NCBI GenBank assembly: GCA_944385645.1
Contig: CALWYA010000221.1
Span: 1-5,293 of the forward strand
Direction: 5' to 3'
Length of the DNA: 5,293 nt
Source of the DNA: an uncultured Oscillospiraceae bacterium
GTDB lineage: Bacteria; Bacillota; Clostridia; Oscillospirales; Oscillospiraceae
Every line of letters begins with the position of its first letter. Within the stretch, counting starts at the first letter, position 1. Shown in pieces: positions 1-4,336 of this stretch. A program made the position numbers and the translations under genes. Under the pieces are notes generated by a model. It did not search any database. It saw nothing but the letters and a program-made list of their open reading frames with translations, and was not told the DNA's origin.

Positions 1-27
1 CGGGGCGCAACGACCCGGCGCGCCCTG

Positions 28-168
28 CCTTCCCCCCACAGGGGGGAAGGTGGCATTTGCGGAGCAAATGACGGATGAGGGGGCAGAGGGAAGGACCGTC
101 CATTATCCCCGTGGGCACCCTCATCAGTCAGCCTTTCGGCTGACAGCTTCCCCCTGGAAGGGGGAAGC
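28..168. repeat. Composite palindromic intergenic repeat (inverted pair of double-hairpin arms)
   Basis: Two arms face each other across a 36-bp centre. The left arm has a perfect 10-bp hairpin (28-37 with 41-50, loop ACA) and a 7-bp hairpin (54-60 with 64-70, loop GGA). The right arm has a 7-bp hairpin (127-133 with 138-144) and a 9-bp hairpin (146-154 with 160-168). An 8-bp outer pair, GATGAGGG (74-81) and CCCTCATC (118-125), joins the arms. The C-run/G-run hairpins are near-identical in both arms. The inner hairpins differ in sequence but keep their pairing, so structure is better conserved than sequence. Elements of this look are common between genes of GC-rich clostridia (general recollection, not checked). 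No transposase or gene is present here. Confidence 0.75.
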
Positions 169-185
169 CTAGCAGGGCCCGCTGC

Positions 186-281
186 GGGCCGGTGAGGACA
201 CCGGCCCCTACGGGGATGGACGGCCCTGATACGCCGTAGGGGCGGCCCCGTGTGGCCGCCCGCAGGCGCACAATGTGCGCC
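186..281. repeat. Second tract of tandem inverted repeats
   Basis: Four inverted repeats follow closely on one another. The first is a perfect 9-bp hairpin, GGGCCGGTG (186-194) with CACCGGCCC (199-207). The second is a 10-bp inverted repeat, GCCCCTACGG (204-213) with CCGTAGGGGC (234-243), spaced by 20 bp. The third is an 8-bp hairpin, GGGCGGCC (240-247) with GGCCGCCC (254-261). The fourth is a 7-bp hairpin, GGCGCAC (265-271) with GTGCGCC (275-281). Neighbouring stems share bases at their edges, so they cannot all form together. This suggests a mobile or reiterated intergenic element rather than one functional RNA. No supported gene lies in 1-596. Confidence 0.65.
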
Positions 282-289
282 CGGCCTTG

Positions 290-318
290 GCTCCCCCTTT
301 GCGGGGGGGGCTTTTTTT
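290..318 (+). terminator. Probable Rho-independent terminator of an upstream gene outside the window
   Basis: GCTCCCCC (290-297) pairs with GGGGGGGC (304-311), with one T-G wobble and a six-base loop, and is followed by seven T (312-318). No coding region in the window lies before it, so it most likely ends a plus-strand transcript that begins left of position 1. Confidence 0.6.
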
Positions 319-350
319 GCGGGCACGTCCCTTTTTTGGGGGCCGCCTTC

Positions 351-379
351 CCGCCAAACCGGAAATTTTTGGCGGTTTT
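351..379 (+). terminator. Weak terminator-like hairpin
   Basis: CCGCCAAA (351-358) pairs perfectly with TTTGGCGG (368-375) around a nine-base loop, followed by four T (376-379). It may back up the terminator at 290-318 and insulate the downstream promoter. The tail is short, so this is tentative. Confidence 0.35.
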
Positions 380-392
380 GCCCGGTGTCGAA

Positions 393-431
393 TGTAAAGT
401 TTTTATTGACGAAATGTAAATTCCATGTTAT
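393..431 (-). promoter_or_regulatory. Candidate PhoP/PhoB box (four hexamers, 11-bp period)
   Basis: Read on the minus strand there are four hexamers exactly 11 bp apart: ATAACA (431-426), TTTACA (420-415), TCAATA (409-404) and TTTACA (398-393). The Bacillus PhoP consensus is TT(A/C/T)A(C/T)A repeated every 11 bp. Two copies match it fully and two miss by one base. The array covers the -35, the spacer and the start of the -10 of the promoter for a phosphate transporter operon, which is where phosphate-starvation control would be expected. The minus orientation and core-promoter overlap leave open whether binding would activate or repress. The family consensus is established; its use here is inference. 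Confidence 0.45.
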
Positions 432-434
432 CGT
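406..434 (+). promoter_or_regulatory. Sigma-A-type promoter of the phosphate operon
   Basis: TTGACG (406-411) is one base from the -35 consensus. After 17 bp comes TATCGT (429-434), a 4/6 match to the -10, with an extended -10 TG at 426-427. Transcription would start near 441 and give a leader of about 155 nt before the phosphate transporter start codon. Confidence 0.6.
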
Positions 435-440
435 AAATAC

Positions 441-596
441 TGAGCTGAATGAATATCGGAGCGCGCGCCAGGCTGCCGCTCGTTGTCCAACGCAGCCGAC
501 CCCAAGAGCTGAGGTCTCCCTCTTCTCTCGTGATGGGCAGGACTTCTCGGGGGAGTCCTGCTATTTTTGCGCTCTGCTGAAAAGTGAGGAACCGAC
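441..596 (+). promoter_or_regulatory. Structured 5' leader, candidate attenuator or riboswitch of unknown class
   Basis: The leader between the promoter and the transporter gene has successive helices. GGCTGC (471-476) pairs with GCAGCC (492-497), with a possible apical CGTT/AACG. Next to it GACC (498-501) pairs with GGTC (513-516). A full intrinsic terminator follows at 537-568. The segment 512-520 could instead pair with the terminator 3' arm (551-559), eight of nine positions, which would be an antiterminator; the GACC/GGTC helix would mask part of that segment. An ATG at 449 opens a 43-codon frame that runs through the terminator to a TGA at 578-580, but it has no convincing ribosome binding site. 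No known riboswitch consensus was recognised. Confidence 0.5.
537..568 (+). terminator. Intrinsic terminator inside the leader (attenuator)
   Basis: GCAGGACTTCT (537-547) pairs with GGGAGTCCTGC (551-561): eight Watson-Crick pairs, then a T-G wobble, C-G and T-G next to a three-base loop. TATTTTT (562-568) follows. It lies downstream of the only good promoter and 28 nt before the start codon at 597, so transcripts must read through it to express the operon. Confidence 0.75.
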
Positions 597-1649
597 ATGG
601 ATGTATCCCTCTCCTATTTCCTCCAGGGGATGGCCGAGAGCCCCGTCCTGCTGATCACCGTCCTGCTGACCCTGGGGGTGATCTTCGTCAACGGCTGGAC
701 CGACGCCCCCAACGCCATCGCCACCTGCATCACCACCCGCTGTCTGGGGGCCCGGCAGGCCATACTGCTCAGCGCCGCCTTCAACTTCCTGGGCGTGCTG
801 ATCATGACCCACATCAACAGCGCGGTGGCCTCCACCATCAGCAACATGGTGGATTTCGGCAGCAATACCCAGGAGGCCACCATCGCCCTGTGCGCCGCCC
901 TGTTCTCCATCGTGGTGTACAGCGTGGGCGCCTCCTTCTTCGGCATTCCCACCAGCGAGAGCCACAGTCTCATCGCCGGCCTCACCGGGGCGGCCATCGC
1001 CATCCACGGCAGTCTGGCCGGCGTCAACGGGGCCGAGTGGGTGAAGGTCATCTACGGTCTGGTCCTCAGCCTGGCCCTGGGCTTCGCCAGCGGCTGGGTG
1101 CTGTGCAAGCTGGTCACCCTGGTGTGCTACCGCATGAACCGGCGCAAGACCGACCGGTTCTTCCAGGGGGCCCAGATCTTCGGCGCCGCCGCCATGAGCT
1201 TCATGCACGGGGCCCAGGACGGCCAGAAGTTCATCGGCGTCCTCTTCCTGGGCATGGCCTTCCACAACGGCCAGACCAGCGTGGTGGGCATGGCCATCCC
1301 CGTGTGGCTGATGCTCCTGTGCAGCTGCGTCATGGGCGTGGGCACCAGCGTGGGGGGCGAGAAGATCATCAAGTCGGTGGGCATGGACATGGTGAAGCTG
1401 GAGAAGTACCAGGGCTTCTCCGCCGACCTGTCCGCCGCCTTCTGCCTGCTGCTGTCCAGCGTGTTCGGCATCCCCGTGTCCACCACCCACACCAAGACCA
1501 GCGCCATCATGGGGGTGGGGGCGGTGAAGCGCCTGTCCGCCATCAACTTCGGGGTGGTCAAGGACATGATGCTCACCTGGGTGTTCACCTTCCCCGGCTG
1601 CGGGCTGATCAGCTTCGTCATGGCCAAGATCTTCATGGCCATCCTGTAA
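597..1649 (+). CDS. pit: Inorganic phosphate transporter, PiT family
   Basis: A 350-residue integral membrane permease of the PiT/Pho-4 family (PF01384). These proteins import phosphate, often as a metal-phosphate complex, using the proton or sodium gradient. Both family signatures are visible: NGWTDAPNA at residues 32-40, and SFMHGAQDGQK at 201-211. Two related re-entrant-type segments, FGIPTSESHS (about 115-124) and FGIPVSTTHT (about 290-299), show the family's internal duplication. Hydrophobic helices fill most of the rest, with a short basic cytoplasmic linker near 179-188. The length is typical of the compact bacterial PiT linked to DUF47 proteins. The ATG at 597 follows GTGAGGA (584-590) at good spacing; an in-frame-shifted GTG at 584 is not the start. 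It heads an operon with the DUF47 gene and appears controlled by a Pho-box-like site and an attenuator. Confidence 0.95.
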   Translation: MDVSLSYFLQGMAESPVLLITVLLTLGVIFVNGWTDAPNAIATCITTRCLGARQAILLSAAFNFLGVLIMTHINSAVASTISNMVDFGSNTQEATIALCAALFSIVVYSVGASFFGIPTSESHSLIAGLTGAAIAIHGSLAGVNGAEWVKVIYGLVLSLALGFASGWVLCKLVTLVCYRMNRRKTDRFFQGAQIFGAAAMSFMHGAQDGQKFIGVLFLGMAFHNGQTSVVGMAIPVWLMLLCSCVMGVGTSVGGEKIIKSVGMDMVKLEKYQGFSADLSAAFCLLLSSVFGIPVSTTHTKTSAIMGVGAVKRLSAINFGVVKDMMLTWVFTFPGCGLISFVMAKIFMAIL

Positions 1650-1718
1650 GCCCTGTCTCTTCAAGCGCCTTGTTCCCCCGCGGGGCGGGGGCCCGGACCC
1701 AAGCGATCATTTTAGGAT

Positions 1719-1726
1719 AAAGGGAG
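1719..1726 (+). promoter_or_regulatory. Ribosome binding site of the DUF47 gene
   Basis: AAAGGGAG lies eight bases before the ATG at 1735 and fixes that start. The 85-nt gap after the transporter has a GC palindrome (1676-1685) but no T-tract and no promoter, so the two genes are probably co-transcribed. Confidence 0.65.
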
Positions 1727-1734
1727 CGAGCCAC

Positions 1735-2358
1735 ATGTCCAAGAAACAGGATTCCTTCTATTTTGACAACTTCCTCGCCTGCGCCGACTACGCCTGTCAG
1801 GCGTCCCAGCTGCTGGACCAGGCGCTGCGGGCGTACGACCCCGCTCAGATCAAGGAGCGGCTGGACGAGATGCACAAGGTGGAGCACGCCGCCGACGACA
1901 AGAAGCACGAGCTGCTTCACGTCCTGGCCCACGCCTTCATCACCCCCATCGAGCGGGAGGACATCATCCTCCTGGGGCAGAACATCGACGAGGTCACCGA
2001 CAAGATCGAGGACGTGCTGCTGCGGATGTACTGCAACAACGTCCAGACGGTCCGCCCCGACGCCCTGGAGCTGTCCGGGGTGGTCATCCGGGCCTGCGAG
2101 GCCCTGAAGGGGATGCTGGAGCAGTTCGCCGACTTCAAGCGGTCCAAGTCCCTCCAGGAGTACATCATCCGCATCAACACCCTGGAGGAGGAGGCCGACC
2201 AGCTGTTCATCTCCAGCCTGCGCACCCTCCACACCACCTGCACCGACCCCCTGGAGGTCATCGTGTGGCGGGAGATCTACATCTATCTGGAGAAGTGCGC
2301 CGACGCCTGCGAGCACGTGGCCGACACGGTGGAGAGCGTGGTCATGAAGAACTCCTGA
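1735..2358 (+). CDS. DUF47 family PhoU-like protein, PiT partner
   Basis: A 207-residue soluble, all-helical protein of the DUF47/PhoU_div family (PF01865, COG1392). Relatives are usually encoded next to PiT transporters and are thought to regulate phosphate uptake at the membrane, as PhoU does for Pst; they often bind metals. Acidic clusters typical of PhoU-fold metal sites are visible: EHAADDKKH (50-58), TPIEREDI (70-77), NIDEVTDKIED (83-93), LEEEADQLF (150-158), and a C-terminal YLEKCADACEHVADTVES (184-201). The PhoU-like internal duplication of three-helix units is consistent with the spacing of these clusters. Length is normal for the family. The gene follows the transporter by 85 nt with no terminator between, which supports a functional pair. 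The exact mechanism of DUF47 proteins remains unsettled. Confidence 0.93.
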   Translation: MSKKQDSFYFDNFLACADYACQASQLLDQALRAYDPAQIKERLDEMHKVEHAADDKKHELLHVLAHAFITPIEREDIILLGQNIDEVTDKIEDVLLRMYCNNVQTVRPDALELSGVVIRACEALKGMLEQFADFKRSKSLQEYIIRINTLEEEADQLFISSLRTLHTTCTDPLEVIVWREIYIYLEKCADACEHVADTVESVVMKNS

Positions 2359-2378
2359 GCGCTTTTCCTCTCCTGAAC

Positions 2379-2407
2379 TTGACAGGGAGAATCCCACCGA
2401 TTACAAT
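2379..2407 (+). promoter_or_regulatory. Strong sigma-A promoter of the DUF368 gene
   Basis: A perfect -35 TTGACA (2379-2384), a 17-bp spacer and TACAAT (2402-2407), one base from the -10 consensus. The start site would be near 2413-2415, inside the 5' arm of the hairpin at 2409-2436. This gives the downstream gene its own transcription, independent of the phosphate operon. Confidence 0.75.
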
Positions 2408-2408
2408 A

Positions 2409-2436
2409 AAACGCGCCGGCCAAGGTCGGCGCGTTT
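2409..2436. terminator. Terminator hairpin of the phosphate operon, overlapping the next promoter
   Basis: AAACGCGCCG (2409-2418) pairs perfectly with CGGCGCGTTT (2427-2436) around an eight-base loop. The plus-strand T-tract is only the last three bases of the stem, so efficiency may be modest; the minus strand has a better tail (TTTTATTG). It is the only terminator candidate between the DUF47 and DUF368 genes. Confidence 0.5.
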
Positions 2437-2440
2437 CCCT

Positions 2441-2460
2441 GTGGAGGGCCCCTCCTCCAC
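2441..2460 (+). promoter_or_regulatory. Leader hairpin before the DUF368 gene
   Basis: GTGGAGG (2441-2447) pairs perfectly with CCTCCAC (2454-2460) around a six-base loop, within the predicted 5' untranslated region and 14 nt before the ribosome binding site. There is no T-tract, so it is not a terminator. It might stabilise the 5' end of the message; no regulatory role is shown. Confidence 0.35.
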
Positions 2461-2474
2461 CCATCTGACGACAC

Positions 2475-2479
2475 AGGAG
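2475..2479 (+). promoter_or_regulatory. Ribosome binding site selecting the GTG start at 2489
   Basis: AGGAG sits nine bases before GTG at 2489. An earlier in-frame GTG at 2441 lies in the leader hairpin, has no ribosome binding site and would add 16 residues unlike the family N-terminus. Confidence 0.7.
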
Positions 2480-2488
2480 CGTATCCCA

Positions 2489-3286
2489 GTGAAAGAACAC
2501 CTGATCACGGCGGCCAAAGGGGCCGTCATCGGCGGCACCATGCTGATCCCCGGCGTCAGCGGCGGCACCATGGCCATGATGCTGAGCATCTACGACCGCC
2601 TCATCAACGCGGTGAGCGAGTTCTTCCGCCACAAGCGGGAGAGCCTCCTCTTCCTGCTGATCTTCTGCCTGGGGGCGGGGGTGGGCATGCTGCTCATCGC
2701 CAAGCCCCTGTTCCGGGTGCTGGACGCCTTCCCCCTCCCCGCCGGCTACTTCTTCATGGGGGCGGTGGCGGGCAGCGTCCCCATGATCTACCACAAGGCC
2801 CGGGCCGCCTCCTTCCACTGGCGGGACCCGGTGTACATTGCGGCGGGGATGGCCATGGTCTTTCTCCTGTCCTATCTCCCCGCCGACCCCGGCCAGGACG
2901 CCGCCGCCCTGGCGGCCAACCCCCTGTATCTGGTGCTGGCCGGCCTCATCGCCGCCGTGGCCCTGGTGCTGCCCGGCATCAGCGTGTCCTATCTCATGCT
3001 GATGATGGGGCTGTACGACAAGATGGTGCAGGCCATGGACAGCCTGTACCTCCCCTTCCTGGTCCCCCTGGCGGTGGGCCTGGCCCTGGGCATCATCTCC
3101 ACCGCCAAGATCCTGGACGTCCTCATGACCCGGCACCCCCGGCCCACCTATCTGGTCATCCTGGGCTTCATGCTGGCCTCGGTGCTCAGCGTCTTCCCCG
3201 GCGTCCCCGGGGGGCTGGAGATCCTGATCTGTCTGGCCACCTTCCTGGCCGGCTTCCTGGTCATCCTGCGGCTGTCCAAACTGTAA
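2489..3286 (+). CDS. popT: DUF368 family polyprenyl-phosphate translocase (PopT-type)
   Basis: A 265-residue multi-pass membrane protein of the DUF368 family (COG2035). Members have been shown in Vibrio and Staphylococcus to return undecaprenyl phosphate to the inner leaflet for reuse in peptidoglycan and teichoic acid synthesis. The signature is clear: GAVIGGTMLIPGVSGGTMAM at residues 11-30, with a diverged second copy, LPGISVSYLMLMMGLYDKM, at 161-179. These form the family's internal repeat. Hydrophobic helices span the remainder, with basic loops near 47-51 and 213-219. Length matches the family. The GTG start at 2489 is chosen from AGGAG at 2475-2479. It has its own promoter and terminator, so it is adjacent to the phosphate operon but not clearly part of it. 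The family call is firm; the symbol is by analogy with the Staphylococcus protein. Confidence 0.9.
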   Translation: MKEHLITAAKGAVIGGTMLIPGVSGGTMAMMLSIYDRLINAVSEFFRHKRESLLFLLIFCLGAGVGMLLIAKPLFRVLDAFPLPAGYFFMGAVAGSVPMIYHKARAASFHWRDPVYIAAGMAMVFLLSYLPADPGQDAAALAANPLYLVLAGLIAAVALVLPGISVSYLMLMMGLYDKMVQAMDSLYLPFLVPLAVGLALGIISTAKILDVLMTRHPRPTYLVILGFMLASVLSVFPGVPGGLEILICLATFLAGFLVILRLSKL

Positions 3287-3302
3287 GCGTCCCGATTTGA
3301 CA

Positions 3303-3338
3303 ACAGGCCCCTGGCTGTGCAGCCGGGGGCCTGTTTTT
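3303..3338 (+). terminator. Strong Rho-independent terminator after the DUF368 gene
   Basis: A 14-bp stem (3303-3316 with 3321-3334, one T-G wobble) with a four-base loop GTGC, followed by TTTTT (3334-3338). It begins 17 nt after the stop codon. Confidence 0.92.
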
Positions 3339-3416
3339 CACACGGCCGGGCCATACTTATTTGTAAAATATATATAATTTCAACAATGAAATATGTGGAA
3401 TATCCCATCTTTACTT

Positions 3417-3444
3417 TTGCGAGGCAGTATGGTAATGTTATGCT
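3417..3444 (+). promoter_or_regulatory. Candidate promoter of the small membrane protein gene
   Basis: TTGCGA (3417-3422), a 16-bp spacer and TATGCT (3439-3444) with an extended -10 TG at 3436-3437. Each hexamer matches consensus at four of six positions. It sits in the AT-rich stretch after the terminator, about 90 bp before the start codon. Confidence 0.35.
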
Positions 3445-3518
3445 ATCAAAATGCTTGGTCGTACAGAGATATGGGGGGAGATGGGACGATCCAAATTTTT
3501 GCAAGCTGTTTGAGCGAG

Positions 3519-3524
3519 AGGAGG
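3519..3524 (+). promoter_or_regulatory. Ribosome binding site selecting the ATG at 3533
   Basis: A full AGGAGG lies eight bases before the ATG at 3533. The frame stays open upstream to about 3317, but starts there fall in the preceding terminator or lack a ribosome binding site. Confidence 0.8.
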
Positions 3525-3532
3525 AAGCGACA

Positions 3533-3883
3533 ATGGGACGAGCGCTGGGTAAGCGATTGCTGATTGCGGCGGCTATCACAGTTTTTATAATGGTGATCAC
3601 TCCGTGGATCACGGAAATGGGGACCTATTTGTTGGAATTTGCCATCGTATTTTCCCTTGTACAAGTCAGCCAAGGGAAAAAATTAAAACAGTTTTCCAAT
3701 GAGGAACTGTTGAAATGGTTGGCCCCATTGGCGGTAGTTTGGATCAGCTCTGTCACACTGGGAGTTTTCTGGTGGCGAGACTGGGGTAAAGAGGAGGTAT
3801 TCTGGGCGATCTTTGGCGTTTGCTTTACGGTATTCAGTATATTGGAAATGGTACGACAGAATAGGAAGCAGCAGAAGCGGTAA
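3533..3883 (+). CDS. Small four-helix membrane protein, unknown function
   Basis: I do not recognise this 116-residue protein. It is strongly hydrophobic, with four likely membrane helices at about residues 8-27, 30-46, 62-81 and 88-107. A basic start (MGRALGKR) and a very basic tail (RQNRKQQKR) suggest both ends face the cytoplasm. A short polar loop, QGKKLKQFSNEE, lies between helices 2 and 3, and the third is followed by a tryptophan-rich turn (FWWRDWGKEE). Codon use is AT-richer than in the phosphate genes before it, as in the next gene. The upstream terminator isolates it from the DUF368 gene, and no clear terminator follows. The start is well fixed by AGGAGG. It may be a lineage-specific accessory gene; small membrane proteins of this shape often accompany regulators or toxins, but none is seen beside it. 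Confidence 0.75.
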   Translation: MGRALGKRLLIAAAITVFIMVITPWITEMGTYLLEFAIVFSLVQVSQGKKLKQFSNEELLKWLAPLAVVWISSVTLGVFWWRDWGKEEVFWAIFGVCFTVFSILEMVRQNRKQQKR

Positions 3884-3892
3884 ATGATTAAC

Positions 3893-3922
3893 TTCAAATA
3901 ATGTTTATGATTATGTTAAAAT
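3893..3922 (+). promoter_or_regulatory. Extended -10 promoter of the secreted protein gene
   Basis: TAAAAT (3917-3922) preceded by TG at 3914-3915 forms an extended -10. TTCAAA (3893-3898) lies 18 bp upstream as a 4/6 -35. The site starts 10 bp after the preceding stop codon, so the next gene probably has its own transcript. Confidence 0.5.
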
Positions 3923-3944
3923 GAACTGAAAGGAGTGCATCACT

Positions 3945-4256
3945 ATGAAAAAAATAAAGAAAGTTATGTGTTGTTTTCTTTCTGTAGTCTTGCTCCTAAT
4001 GACCGTACCTACTGTTTCATTTGCTACATATGCAGCTATGAATGAGCCTAAGTTATTATCTGAAGTTGAAGCCATGGGAGGAACCTTTCAAACCATACAA
4101 AGTGGGGATAATACAACCATCAGATGGCGGTCTGCTGACGGAAGTAACAGTTTTATTATGACCCGAGAAAATAACAGAATTTATCTAAACGGGCAGTTGT
4201 TTCAAATATTGGATGGCCTATTTGGTGGATATGGGCACATCTCATGCCGCTTATAA
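3945..4256 (+). CDS. Small secreted protein with signal peptide, unknown function
   Basis: A 103-residue protein I do not recognise. It has a textbook Sec signal peptide: basic MKKIKK, hydrophobic core at about 8-22 with a Cys-Cys pair at 9-10, and a likely cleavage after SFA (residue 27) or TYA (30). There is no lipobox. The mature part of about 75 residues is polar, with SGDNTTIRWRSADGSNSF (53-70) and TRENNRIYLNG (73-83). These resemble the alternating beta-strands of the amylase/peptidase-inhibitor-like domains that end many secreted Firmicute proteins, but this is only an impression. The end is glycine-rich (GLFGGYG, 91-97). AAAGGAG (3929-3935) lies nine bases before the ATG. It is AT-rich, like the preceding gene. 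The C-terminus may be altered by a frameshift, because another frame stays open to 4308. Confidence 0.75.
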   Translation: MKKIKKVMCCFLSVVLLLMTVPTVSFATYAAMNEPKLLSEVEAMGGTFQTIQSGDNTTIRWRSADGSNSFIMTRENNRIYLNGQLFQILDGLFGGYGHISCRL

Positions 4257-4276
4257 AACTCTACCAATTGGGAGTG

Positions 4277-4300
4277 CATCAACCAGCGCATCGGTTGATG
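4277..4300 (+). terminator. Hairpin after the secreted protein gene, weak terminator candidate
   Basis: CATCAACC (4277-4284) pairs perfectly with GGTTGATG (4293-4300) around an eight-base loop. The tail, TCCTTTAA, is poor in T, so termination is doubtful and read-through into the next gene is possible. Confidence 0.3.
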
Positions 4301-4336
4301 TCCTTTAACTGAGTTTAATCAACGGAGACATTTCAA

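Noticed and set aside
28..281. CRISPR array
   Set aside because: The repeats are inverted and unequal, without regular spacers.
441..536. T-box, c-di-GMP, Mn (yybP-ykoY), fluoride or Mg2+ riboswitch in the transporter leader
   Set aside because: None of the conserved core bases I know for these classes is present, so the leader is left unclassified.
250..654. Plus-strand open frame across the repeats, promoter and leader
   Set aside because: It crosses a terminator, a promoter and the transporter start, has no ribosome binding site, and its composition reflects the repeats.
561..1664. Long open frame on the minus strand opposite the phosphate transporter gene
   Set aside because: It is His/Gly/Asp-rich low-complexity translation typical of the antisense of a GC-rich gene. 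It mirrors a confident PiT gene and has no ribosome binding site.
2342..3136. Open frame on the minus strand opposite the DUF368 gene, and similar frames opposite the DUF47 gene (1633-2397, 1917-2261)
   Set aside because: Same antisense composition artefact; the plus-strand proteins match known families along their whole length.
3297..3302. TTGACA as a -35 element after the DUF368 gene
   Set aside because: Nothing like a -10 lies 16-18 bp downstream; that position is inside the strong terminator stem.
3373..3378. Perfect TATAAT as a promoter for the AT-rich pocket
   Set aside because: No -35 at 16-18 bp and no extended TG; the surrounding sequence is simple A/T alternation.
3317..3532. N-terminal extension of the small membrane protein (in-frame GTG at 3317 or ATG at 3386)
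   Set aside because: The GTG lies in the terminator loop and the ATG has no ribosome binding site, while AGGAGG marks the ATG at 3533.
3340..4330. Insertion sequence or integrated element
   Set aside because: No transposase or integrase, no terminal inverted repeats, and no flanking direct repeats were found at the edges.
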